Source of the DNA: Loripinus fragilis
Taxonomy: Eukaryota > Mollusca > Bivalvia > Lucinida > Lucinidae
Length of the DNA stretch: 64,000 bases
Direction: 5' to 3'
Assembly: GCA_964019695.1 (NCBI GenBank)
Contig: OZ026531.1
Coordinates: 8,007,701-8,071,700 of the forward strand
Under the pieces are notes generated by a model. That model did no database searches and was not told where the DNA came from. It was given only the letters and a program-made list of their open reading frames with translations. Shown here one piece after another: positions 48,427 through 60,282 of the stretch. Each line of letters starts with the position of its first letter. Position 1 is the stretch's first letter. The position numbers and the translations under genes were made by a program.

Positions 48427-50880
48427 CGCCCCGAAGCTTTACGCGCTTCCGTCTCGCGAACTACTATTTTCATCATGCCCACACGGGCATCAGTTTGTAG
48501 TACCAGAGGCCGTCTACAAATGGTGAAAATTTCAAAGCGTTCCGTCGGGAAATTAAAAAGTTATGAGCATTAGAAGATCTTCCCATTAGGCCCCATTAGG
48601 CCACAGTAGCCGACCCGGCCTAAAACTTGCGCGGGTCACTTTCACGGACGGGCTCGAAACTGGTGCCAGAAGTTAGCCCCCGACCAGAGCTTCATTGTGA
48701 GGCATTGCGTAAAATTTTCCGTCCCCCGAGTGCCGAGCAATAGCCCCTGAAAGGGCTTTCGGCACAATTTTCACGCCCTTATTTGAGCCACTTGTAGCCG
48801 AAGGAATTTTGCGCAAATGACTGAGAGGTGCTCCTGGGCACTGCTCATCACTTTGCAATAGGTTCCGGGGCTTTTCGCGAAGGTCGCTTTTTCTCAAACT
48901 TTGAGGGCATTAGTGGGTGGGGTGTGAAAACCTCCGAATGCATGGTTCTCAGCTCCTGCTGTGGGCAGCAAGCCAATTTTTTTTCCAAAATGTTGACCTA
49001 TAAAAGAGCTTACTCGGGTGTGAAAATTATCATTGTGCGCGCGCGCCCCGGACCGCAATTATGATATTTCCTGTTTTCCCATAGGGCCCAAGGCAAATGG
49101 GGATAGCGGTTGCACGCGCTTTCTAAGGCTCTGATCGCTTTTAGATTTTGCACGCGGATAGGGCCAACAGAGGCGCAGGTATTGCCATGCGCACCCGCCC
49201 GCAACAATGTTTCGATACCGAGTTATCGGGGTGTGGAAGTCCGCCGCCCCGAAGCTTTACGCGCTTCCGTCTCGCGAACTACTATTTTCATCATGCCCAC
49301 ACGGGCATCAGTTTGTAGTACCGGAGGCCGTCTACAAATGGTGAAAATTTCAAAGCGTTCCGTCGGGAAATTAAAAAGTTATGAGCATTAGAAGATCTTC
49401 CCATTAGGCCCCATAAGGCCACAGTAGCCGACCCGGCCTAAAACTTGCGCGGGACACTTTCACGGACGGGCTCGAAACTGGTGCCAGAAGTTAGCCCCCG
49501 ACCAGAGCTTCATTGTGAGGCATTGCGTAAAATTTTCCGTCCCCCGAGTGCCGAGCAATAGCCCCTGAAAGGGCTTTCGGCACAATTTTCACGCCCTTAT
49601 TTGAGCCACTTGTAGCCGAAGGAATTTTGCGCAAATGACTGAGAGGTGCTCCTGGGCACTGCTCATCACTTTGCAATAGGTTCCGGGGCTTTTCGCGAAG
49701 GTCGCTTTTTCTCAAACTTTGAGGGCATTAGTGGGTGGGGTGTGAAAACCTCCGAATGCATGGTTCTCAGCTCCTGCTGTGGGCAGCAAGCCAATTTTTT
49801 TTCCAAAATGTTGACCTATAAAAGAGCTTACTCGGGTGTGAAAATTATCATTGTGCGCGGGCGCCCCGGACCGCAATTATGATATTTCCTGTTTTCCCAT
49901 AGGGCCCAAGGCAAATGGGGATAGCGGTTGTACGCGCTTTCTAAGGCTCTGATCGCTTTTAGATTTTGCACGCGGATAGGGCCAACAGAGGCGCAGGTAT
50001 TGCCATGCGCACCCGCCCGCAACAATGTTTCGATACCGAGTTATCGGGGTGTGGAAGTCCGCCGCCCCGAAGCTTTACGCGCTTCCGTCTCGCGAACTAC
50101 TATTTTCATCATGCCCACACGGGCATCAGTTTGTAGTACCGGAGGTTGTCTACAAATGGTGAAAATTTCAAAGCGTTCCGTCGGGAAATTAAAAAGTTAT
50201 GAGCATTAGAAGATCTTCCCATTAGGCCCAATTAGGCCTCAGTAGCCGATCCGGCCTAAAACTTGCGCGGGTCACTTTCACGGACGGGCTCGAAACTGGT
50301 GCCAGAAGTTAGCCCCCGACCAGAGCTTCATTGTGAGGCATTGCGTAAAATTTTCCGTCCCCCGAGTGCCGAGCAATAGCCCCTGAAAGGGCTTTCGGCA
50401 CAATTTTCACGCCCTTATTTGAGCCACTTGTAGCCGAAGGAATTTTGCGCAAATGACTGAGAGGTGCTCCTGGGCACTGCTCATCACTTTGCAATAGGTT
50501 CAGGGGCTTTTCGCGAAGGTCGCGTTTTCTCAAACTTTGAGGGCATTAGTGGGTGGGGTGTGAAAACCTCCGAATGCATGGTTCTCAGCTCCTGCTGTGG
50601 GCAGCAAGCCAATTTTTTTTCCAAAATGTTGACCTATAAAAGAGCTTACTCGGGTGTGAAAATTATCATTGTGCGCGGGCGCCCCGGACCGCAATTATGA
50701 TATTTCCTGTTTTCCCATAGGGCCCAAGGCAAATGGGGATAGCGGTTGCACGCGCTTTCTAAGGCTCTGATCGCTTTTAGATTTTGCACGCCGATAGGGC
50801 CAACAGAGGCGCAGGTATTGCCATGCGCACCCGCCCGCAACAATGTTTCGATACCGAGTTATCGGGGTGTGGAAGTCCGC
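48427..50880 (+). repeat. Monomers m60-m62
   Basis: Starts are 48427, 49245 and 50063. m60 would pair with m61 by order, and the marker GGTCGCTTTTTC occurs near 48886 and 49704, 818 bp apart. m61 and m62 share G at position 617. m61 is unusual in having T at 687 with C at 623. m62 has a cluster of changes near 50145, 50230 and 50239, and GTTCAGGGG near 50500. Confidence 0.8.
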
Positions 50881-53800
50881 CGCCCCGAAGCTTTACGCGC
50901 TTCCGTCTCGCGAACTACTATTTTCATCATGCCCACACGGGCATCAGTTTGTAGTACCTGAGGCCGTCTACAAATGGTGAAAATTTCAAAGCGTTCCGTC
51001 GGGAAATTAAAAAGTTATGAGCATTAGAAGATCTTCCCATTAGGCCCCATTAGGCCACAGTAGCCGACCCGGCCTAAAACTTGCGCGGGTCACTTTCACG
51101 GACGGGCTCGAAACTGGTGCCAGAAGTTAGCCCCCGACCAGAGCTTCATTGTGAGGCATTGCGTAAAATTTTCCGTCCCCCTAGTGCCGAGCAATAGCCC
51201 CTGAAAGGGCTTTCGGCACAATTTTCACGCCCTTATTTGAGCCACTTGTAGCCGAAGGAATTTTGCGCAAATGACTGAGAGGTGCTCCTGGGCACTGCTC
51301 ATCACTTTGCTATAGGTTCCGGGGCTTTTCGCGAAGGTCGCGTTTTCTCAAACTTTGAGGGCATTAGTGGGTGGGGTGTGAAAACCTCCGAATGCATGGT
51401 TCTCAGCTCCTGCTGTGGGCAGCAAGCCAATTTTTTTTCCAAAATGTTGACCTATAAAAGAGCTTACTCGGGTGTGAAAATTATCATTGTGCGCGCGCGC
51501 CCCGGACCACAATTATGATATTTCCTGTTTTCCCAAAGGGCCCAAGGCAAATGGGGATAGCGGTTGCACGCGCTTTCTAAGGCTCTGATCGCTTTTAGAT
51601 TTTGCACGCGGATAGGGCCAACAGAGGCGCAGGTATTGCTATGCGCACCCGCCCGCAACAATGTTTCGATACCGAGTTATCGGGGTGTGGAAGTCCGCCG
51701 CCCCGAAGCTTTACGCGCTTCCATCTCGCGAACTACTATTTTCATCATGCCCACACGGGCATCAGTTTGTAGTACCGGAGGCCGTCTACAAATGGTGAAA
51801 ATTTCAAAGCGTTCCGTCGGGAAATTAAAAAGTTATGAGCATTAGAAGATCTTCCCATTAGGCCCCATAAGGCCACAGTAGCCGACCCGGCCTAAAACTT
51901 GCGCGGGCCACTTTCACGGACGGGCTCGAAACTGGTGCCAGAAGTTAGCCCCCGACCAGAGCTTCATTGTGAGGCATTGCGTAAAATTTTCCGTCCCCCA
52001 ATGCCGAGCAATAGCCCCTGAAAGGGCTTTCGGCACAATTTTCACGCCCTTATTTGAGCCACTTGTAGCCGAAGGAATTTTGCGCAAATGACTGAGAGGT
52101 GCTCCTGGGCACTGCTCATCACTTTGCAATAGGTTCCGGGGCTTTTCGCGAAGGTCGCGTTTTCTCAAACTTTGAGGGCATTAGTGGGTGGGGTGTGAAA
52201 ACCTCCGAATGCATGGTTCTCAGCTCCTGCTGTGGGCAGCAAGCCAATTTTTTTTTCAAAATGTTGACCTATAAAAGAGCTTACTCGGGTGTGAAAATTA
52301 TCATTGTGCGCGCGGGCGCTGGACCGCAATTATGATATTTCCTGTTTTCCCATAGGGCCCAAGGCAAATGGGGATAGCGGTTGTACGCGCTTTCTAAGGC
52401 TCTGATCGCTTTTAGATTTTGCACGCGGATAGGGCCAACAGAGGCGCAGGTATTGCCATGCGCACCCGCCCGCAACAATGTTTCGATACCGAGTTATCGG
52501 GGTGTGGAAGTCCGCCGCCCCGAAGCTTTACGCGCTTCCGTCTCGCAAACTACTATTTTCATCATGCCCACACGGGCATCAGTTTGTAGTACCGGAGGCC
52601 GTCTACAAATGGTGAAAATTTCAAAGCGTTCCGTCGGGAAATTAAAAAGTTATGAGCATTAGAAGATCTTCCCATTAGGCCCCATTAGGCCACAGTAGCC
52701 GATCCGGCCTAAAACTTGCGCGGGTCACTTTCACGGACGGGCTCGAAACTGGTGCCAGAAGTTAGCCCCTGACCAGAGCTTCATTGTGAGGCATTGCGTA
52801 AAATTTTCCGTCCCCCGAGTGCCGAGCAATAGCCCCTGAAAGGGCTTTCGGCACAATTTTCACGCCCTTATTTGAGCCACTTGTAGCCGAAGGAATTTTG
52901 CGCAAATGACTGAGAGGTGCTCCTGGGCACTGCTCATCACTTTGCAATAGGTTCCGGGGCTTTTCGCGAAGGTCGCGTTTTCTCAAACTTTGAGGGCATT
53001 AGTGGGTGGGGTGTGAAAACCTCCGAATGCATGGTTCTCAGCTCCTGCTGTGGGCAGCAAGCCAATTTTTTTTCCAAAATGTTGACCTATAAAAGAGCTT
53101 ACTCGGGTGTGAAAATTATCATTGTGCGCGCGCGCCCCGGACCGCAATTATGATATTTCCTGTTTTCCCATAGGGCCCAAGGCAAATGGGGATAGCGGTT
53201 GCACGCGCTTTATAAGGCTCTGATCGCTTTTAGATTTTGCACGCGGATAGGGCCAACAGAGGCGCAGGTATTGCCATGCCAGAGTTGACCTATAAAAGAG
53301 CTTACTCGGGTGTGAAAATTATCATTGTGCGCGCGCGCCCTGGACCGCAATTATGATATTTCCTGTTTTCCCATAGGGCCCAAGGCAAATGGGGATAGCG
53401 GTTGTACGCGCTTTCTAAGGCTCTGATCGCTTTTAGATTTTGCACGCGGATAGGGCCAACAGAGGCGCAGGTATTGCCATGCGCACCCGCCCGCAACAAT
53501 GTTTCGATACCGAGTTATCGGGGTGTGGAAGTCCGCCGCCCCGAAGCTTTACGCGCTTCCGTCTCGCGAACTACTATTTTCATCATGCCCACACGGGCAT
53601 CAGTTTGTAGTACCGGAGGCCGTCTACAAATGGTGAAAATTTCAAAGCGTTCCGTCGGGAAATTAAAAAGTTATGAGCATTAGAAGATCTTCCCATTAGG
53701 CCCCATTAGGCCACAGTAGCCGATCCGGCCTAAAACTTGCGCAGGTCAGTTTCACGGACGGGCTCGAAACTGGTGCCAGAAGTTAGCCCCCGACCAGAGC

Positions 53801-55172
53801 TTCATTGTGAGGCATTGCGTAAAATTTTCCGTCCCCCGAGTGCCGAGCAATAGCCCCTGAAAGGGCTTTCGGCACAATTTTCACGCCCTTATTTGAGCCA
53901 CTTGTAGCCGAAGGAATTTTGCGCAAATGACTGAGAGGTGCTCCTGGGCACTGCTCATCACTTTGCAATAGGTTCCGGGGCTTTTCGCGAAGGTCGCGTT
54001 TTCTCAAACTTTGAGGGCATTAGTGGGTGGGGTGTGAAAACCTCCGAATGCATGGTTCTCAGCTCCTGCTGTGGGCAGCAAGCCAATTTTTTTTCCAAAA
54101 TGTTGACCTATAAAAGAGCTTACTCGGGTGTGAAAATTATCATTGTGCGCGCGCGCCCCGGACCGCAATTATGATATTTCCTGTTTTCCCATAGGGCCCA
54201 AGGCAAATGGGGATAGCGGTTGCACGCGCTTTCTAAGGCTCTGATCGCTTTTAGATTTTGCACGCGGATAGGGCCAACAGAGGCGCAGGTATTGCCATGC
54301 GCACCCGCCCGCAACAATGTTTCGATACCGAGTTATCGGGGTGTGGAAGTCCGCCGCCCCGAAGCTTTACGCGCTTCCGTCTCGCGAACTACTATTTTCA
54401 TCATGCCCACACGGGCATCAGTTTGTAGTACCGGAGGCCGTCTACAAATGGTGAAAATTTCAAAGCGTTCCGTCGGGAAATTAAAAAGTTATGAGCATTA
54501 GAAGATCTTCCCATTAGGCCCCATTAGGCCACAGTAGCCGACCCGGCCTTAAACTTGCGCGGGTCACTTTCACGGACGGGCTCGAAACTGGTGCCAGAAG
54601 TTAGCCCCCGACCAGAGCTTCATTGTGAGGCATTGCGTAAAATTTTCCGTCCCCCGAGTGCCGAGCAATAGCCCCTGAAAGGGCTTTCGGCACAATTTTC
54701 ACGCCCTTATTTGAGCCACTTGTAGCCGAAGTAAATTTTGCACAAATGACTGAGAGGTGCTCCTGGGCACTGCTCATCACTTTGCAATAGGTTCCGGGGC
54801 TTTTCGCGAAGGTCGCGTTTTCTCAAACTTTGAGGGCATTAGTGGGTGGGGTGTGAAAACCTCGGAATGCATGGTTCTCAGCTCCTGCTGTAGGCAGCAA
54901 GCCAATTTTTTTTCCAAAATGTTGACCTATAAAAGAGCTTACTCGGGTGTGAAAATTATCATTGTGCGCGCGCGCCCTGGACCGCAATTATGATATTTCC
55001 TGTTTTCCCATAGGGCCCAAGGCAAATGGGGATAGCGGTTGTACGCGCTTTCTAAGGCTCTGATCGCTTTTAGATTTTGCACGCGGATAGGGCCAACAGA
55101 GGCGCAGGTATTGCCATGCGCACCCGCCCGCAACAATGTTTCGATACCGAGTTATCGGGGTGTGGAAGTCCG
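50792..55172 (+). repeat. 5.1-kb duplicated segment, copy 1
   Basis: Every marker in this stretch recurs 5,110 bp downstream: CACGCCGATAG (50792), GTACCTGAGG, CCCCCTAGTG, TTTGCTATAGG, GACCACAATT, ATTGCTATGCG, CTTCCATCTCG, GCGGGCCACTT, a one-base deletion near 52000, GCGCGGGCGCTGG, the chimeric junction at 53280, GCAGGTCAGTTTC, CGGCCTTAAAC and CTCGGAATGC. The only differences I found are TCCCAAAGGG near 51534, AAAATTATC near 53113 and a one-base insertion near 54732. Monomers start at 50881, 51699, 52516 (1,021 bp), 53537 and 54355. The left limit lies between 50680 and 50792. Confidence 0.93.
52516..53536 (+). repeat. Chimeric monomer m65 with 203-bp partial duplication
   Basis: The copy runs normally from position 1 to 764 (52516-53279). 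Four bases, CAGA (53280-53283), match neither side. It then restarts at monomer position 566 and continues to the end (53284-53536). The T tract is not duplicated, but the TATA-like octamer, the alternating GC run and sites 623 and 687 are present twice. The first part is C623/C687 and the second T623/T687, so the join brought together two different monomer classes. Confidence 0.93.
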
Positions 55173-55173
55173 C

Positions 55174-55990
55174 CGCCCCGAAGCTTTACGCACTTCCGTC
55201 TCGCGAACTACTATTTTCATCATGCCCACACGGGCATCAGTTTGTAGTACCGGAGGCCGTCTACAAATGGTGAAAATTTCAAAGCGTTCCGTCGGGAAAT
55301 TAAAAAGTTATGAGCATTAGAAGATCTTCCCATTAGGCCCCATTAGGCCACAGTAGCCGACCCGGCCTAAAACTTGCGCGGGTCACTTTCACGGACGGGC
55401 TCGAAACTGGTGCCAGAAGTTAGCCCCCGACCAGAGCTTCATTGTGAGGCATTGCGTAAAATTTTCCGTCCCCTGAGTGCCGAGCAATAGCCCCTGAAAG
55501 GGCTTTCGGCACAATTTTCACGCCCTTATTTGAGCCACTTGTAGCCGAAGGAATTTTGCGCAAATGACTGAGAGGTGCTCCTGGGCACTGCTCATCACTT
55601 TGCAATAGGTTCCGGGGCTTTTCGCGAAGGTCGCGTTTTCTCAAACTTTGAGGGCATTAGTGGGTGGGGTGTGAAAACCTCCGAATGCATGGTTCTCAGC
55701 TCCTGCTGTGGGCAGCAAGCCAATTTTTTTCCAAAATGTTGACCTATAAAAGAGCTTACTCGGGTGTGAAAATTATCATTGTGCGCGCGCGCCCCGGACC
55801 GCAATTATGATATTTCCTGTTTTCCCATAGGGCCCAAGGCAAATGGGGATAGCGGTTGCACGCGCTTTCTAAGGCTCTGATCGCTTTTAGATTTTGCACG
55901 CCGATAGGGCCAACAGAGGCGCAGGTATTGCCATGCGCACCCGCCCGCAACAATGTTTCGATACCGAGTTATCGGGGTGTGGAAGTCCGC
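55174..55990 (+). repeat. Monomer m68, between the two 5.1-kb copies
   Basis: This 817-bp copy has seven T, GCACTTCCG (55192) and CCCCTGAGTG (55474). The same three markers occur together only in m57 at 45975. Its last part, from 55902, already belongs to copy 2 of the 5.1-kb segment. It therefore joins an m57-like left part to an m62-like right end. Confidence 0.85.
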
Positions 55991-58900
55991 CGCCCCGAAG
56001 CTTTACGCGCTTCCGTCTCGCGAACTACTATTTTCATCATGCCCACACGGGCATCAGTTTGTAGTACCTGAGGCCGTCTACAAATGGTGAAAATTTCAAA
56101 GCGTTCCGTCGGGAAATTAAAAAGTTATGAGCATTAGAAGATCTTCCCATTAGGCCCCATTAGGCCACAGTAGCCGACCCGGCCTAAAACTTGCGCGGGT
56201 CACTTTCACGGACGGGCTCGAAACTGGTGCCAGAAGTTAGCCCCCGACCAGAGCTTCATTGTGAGGCATTGCGTAAAATTTTCCGTCCCCCTAGTGCCGA
56301 GCAATAGCCCCTGAAAGGGCTTTCGGCACAATTTTCACGCCCTTATTTGAGCCACTTGTAGCCGAAGGAATTTTGCGCAAATGACTGAGAGGTGCTCCTG
56401 GGCACTGCTCATCACTTTGCTATAGGTTCCGGGGCTTTTCGCGAAGGTCGCGTTTTCTCAAACTTTGAGGGCATTAGTGGGTGGGGTGTGAAAACCTCCG
56501 AATGCATGGTTCTCAGCTCCTGCTGTGGGCAGCAAGCCAATTTTTTTTCCAAAATGTTGACCTATAAAAGAGCTTACTCGGGTGTGAAAATTATCATTGT
56601 GCGCGCGCGCCCCGGACCACAATTATGATATTTCCTGTTTTCCCATAGGGCCCAAGGCAAATGGGGATAGCGGTTGCACGCGCTTTCTAAGGCTCTGATC
56701 GCTTTTAGATTTTGCACGCGGATAGGGCCAACAGAGGCGCAGGTATTGCTATGCGCACCCGCCCGCAACAATGTTTCGATACCGAGTTATCGGGGTGTGG
56801 AAGTCCGCCGCCCCGAAGCTTTACGCGCTTCCATCTCGCGAACTACTATTTTCATCATGCCCACACGGGCATCAGTTTGTAGTACCGGAGGCCGTCTACA
56901 AATGGTGAAAATTTCAAAGCGTTCCGTCGGGAAATTAAAAAGTTATGAGCATTAGAAGATCTTCCCATTAGGCCCCATAAGGCCACAGTAGCCGACCCGG
57001 CCTAAAACTTGCGCGGGCCACTTTCACGGACGGGCTCGAAACTGGTGCCAGAAGTTAGCCCCCGACCAGAGCTTCATTGTGAGGCATTGCGTAAAATTTT
57101 CCGTCCCCCAATGCCGAGCAATAGCCCCTGAAAGGGCTTTCGGCACAATTTTCACGCCCTTATTTGAGCCACTTGTAGCCGAAGGAATTTTGCGCAAATG
57201 ACTGAGAGGTGCTCCTGGGCACTGCTCATCACTTTGCAATAGGTTCCGGGGCTTTTCGCGAAGGTCGCGTTTTCTCAAACTTTGAGGGCATTAGTGGGTG
57301 GGGTGTGAAAACCTCCGAATGCATGGTTCTCAGCTCCTGCTGTGGGCAGCAAGCCAATTTTTTTTTCAAAATGTTGACCTATAAAAGAGCTTACTCGGGT
57401 GTGAAAATTATCATTGTGCGCGCGGGCGCTGGACCGCAATTATGATATTTCCTGTTTTCCCATAGGGCCCAAGGCAAATGGGGATAGCGGTTGTACGCGC
57501 TTTCTAAGGCTCTGATCGCTTTTAGATTTTGCACGCGGATAGGGCCAACAGAGGCGCAGGTATTGCCATGCGCACCCGCCCGCAACAATGTTTCGATACC
57601 GAGTTATCGGGGTGTGGAAGTCCGCCGCCCCGAAGCTTTACGCGCTTCCGTCTCGCAAACTACTATTTTCATCATGCCCACACGGGCATCAGTTTGTAGT
57701 ACCGGAGGCCGTCTACAAATGGTGAAAATTTCAAAGCGTTCCGTCGGGAAATTAAAAAGTTATGAGCATTAGAAGATCTTCCCATTAGGCCCCATTAGGC
57801 CACAGTAGCCGATCCGGCCTAAAACTTGCGCGGGTCACTTTCACGGACGGGCTCGAAACTGGTGCCAGAAGTTAGCCCCTGACCAGAGCTTCATTGTGAG
57901 GCATTGCGTAAAATTTTCCGTCCCCCGAGTGCCGAGCAATAGCCCCTGAAAGGGCTTTCGGCACAATTTTCACGCCCTTATTTGAGCCACTTGTAGCCGA
58001 AGGAATTTTGCGCAAATGACTGAGAGGTGCTCCTGGGCACTGCTCATCACTTTGCAATAGGTTCCGGGGCTTTTCGCGAAGGTCGCGTTTTCTCAAACTT
58101 TGAGGGCATTAGTGGGTGGGGTGTGAAAACCTCCGAATGCATGGTTCTCAGCTCCTGCTGTGGGCAGCAAGCCAATTTTTTTTCCAAAATGTTGACCTAT
58201 AAAAGAGCTTACTCGGGTGTGAAAACTATCATTGTGCGCGCGCGCCCCGGACCGCAATTATGATATTTCCTGTTTTCCCATAGGGCCCAAGGCAAATGGG
58301 GATAGCGGTTGCACGCGCTTTATAAGGCTCTGATCGCTTTTAGATTTTGCACGCGGATAGGGCCAACAGAGGCGCAGGTATTGCCATGCCAGAGTTGACC
58401 TATAAAAGAGCTTACTCGGGTGTGAAAATTATCATTGTGCGCGCGCGCCCTGGACCGCAATTATGATATTTCCTGTTTTCCCATAGGGCCCAAGGCAAAT
58501 GGGGATAGCGGTTGTACGCGCTTTCTAAGGCTCTGATCGCTTTTAGATTTTGCACGCGGATAGGGCCAACAGAGGCGCAGGTATTGCCATGCGCACCCGC
58601 CCGCAACAATGTTTCGATACCGAGTTATCGGGGTGTGGAAGTCCGCCGCCCCGAAGCTTTACGCGCTTCCGTCTCGCGAACTACTATTTTCATCATGCCC
58701 ACACGGGCATCAGTTTGTAGTACCGGAGGCCGTCTACAAATGGTGAAAATTTCAAAGCGTTCCGTCGGGAAATTAAAAAGTTATGAGCATTAGAAGATCT
58801 TCCCATTAGGCCCCATTAGGCCACAGTAGCCGATCCGGCCTAAAACTTGCGCAGGTCAGTTTCACGGACGGGCTCGAAACTGGTGCCAGAAGTTAGCCCC

Positions 58901-60281
58901 CGACCAGAGCTTCATTGTGAGGCATTGCGTAAAATTTTCCGTCCCCCGAGTGCCGAGCAATAGCCCCTGAAAGGGCTTTCGGCACAATTTTCACGCCCTT
59001 ATTTGAGCCACTTGTAGCCGAAGGAATTTTGCGCAAATGACTGAGAGGTGCTCCTGGGCACTGCTCATCACTTTGCAATAGGTTCCGGGGCTTTTCGCGA
59101 AGGTCGCGTTTTCTCAAACTTTGAGGGCATTAGTGGGTGGGGTGTGAAAACCTCCGAATGCATGGTTCTCAGCTCCTGCTGTGGGCAGCAAGCCAATTTT
59201 TTTTCCAAAATGTTGACCTATAAAAGAGCTTACTCGGGTGTGAAAATTATCATTGTGCGCGCGCGCCCCGGACCGCAATTATGATATTTCCTGTTTTCCC
59301 ATAGGGCCCAAGGCAAATGGGGATAGCGGTTGCACGCGCTTTCTAAGGCTCTGATCGCTTTTAGATTTTGCACGCGGATAGGGCCAACAGAGGCGCAGGT
59401 ATTGCCATGCGCACCCGCCCGCAACAATGTTTCGATACCGAGTTATCGGGGTGTGGAAGTCCGCCGCCCCGAAGCTTTACGCGCTTCCGTCTCGCGAACT
59501 ACTATTTTCATCATGCCCACACGGGCATCAGTTTGTAGTACCGGAGGCCGTCTACAAATGGTGAAAATTTCAAAGCGTTCCGTCGGGAAATTAAAAAGTT
59601 ATGAGCATTAGAAGATCTTCCCATTAGGCCCCATTAGGCCACAGTAGCCGACCCGGCCTTAAACTTGCGCGGGTCACTTTCACGGACGGGCTCGAAACTG
59701 GTGCCAGAAGTTAGCCCCCGACCAGAGCTTCATTGTGAGGCATTGCGTAAAATTTTCCGTCCCCCGAGTGCCGAGCAATAGCCCCTGAAAGGGCTTTCGG
59801 CACAATTTTCACGCCCTTATTTGAGCCACTTGTAGCCGAAGGAATTTTGCACAAATGACTGAGAGGTGCTCCTGGGCACTGCTCATCACTTTGCAATAGG
59901 TTCCGGGGCTTTTCGCGAAGGTCGCGTTTTCTCAAACTTTGAGGGCATTAGTGGGTGGGGTGTGAAAACCTCGGAATGCATGGTTCTCAGCTCCTGCTGT
60001 AGGCAGCAAGCCAATTTTTTTTCCAAAATGTTGACCTATAAAAGAGCTTACTCGGGTGTGAAAATTATCATTGTGCGCGCGCGCCCTGGACCGCAATTAT
60101 GATATTTCCTGTTTTCCCATAGGGCCCAAGGCAAATGGGGATAGCGGTTGTACGCGCTTTCTAAGGCTCTGATCGCTTTTAGATTTTGCACGCGGATAGG
60201 GCCAACAGAGGCGCAGGTATTGCCATGCGCACCCGCCCGCAACAATGTTTCGATACCGAGTTATCGGGGTGTGGAAGTCCA
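55902..60281 (+). repeat. 5.1-kb duplicated segment, copy 2
   Basis: Monomers start at 55991, 56809, 57626 (1,021 bp), 58647 and 59465. All internal markers of copy 1 are present at +5,110 (+5,109 after the one-base insertion of copy 1). Private differences are few: AAAACTATC near 58223 is one. The match ends at about 60281, where GTCCACCGCC is private and the next monomer lacks the GCACTTCCG of m68. Confidence 0.93.
57626..58646 (+). repeat. Chimeric monomer m71, second copy of the 203-bp junction
   Basis: Structure and filler bases are identical to those of m65: positions 1-764 (57626-58389), CAGA at 58390-58393, then positions 566-818 (58394-58646). Sharing of the same four filler bases shows common descent and not two independent events. 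Confidence 0.93.
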
Positions 60282-60282
60282 C

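Noticed and set aside
51914..52168. Longer 84-codon minus-strand frame, also at 57024-57278
   Set aside because: It arises from a one-base deletion near 52000 that changes frame and moves the stop codon. It is present twice only because the 5.1-kb segment is duplicated.
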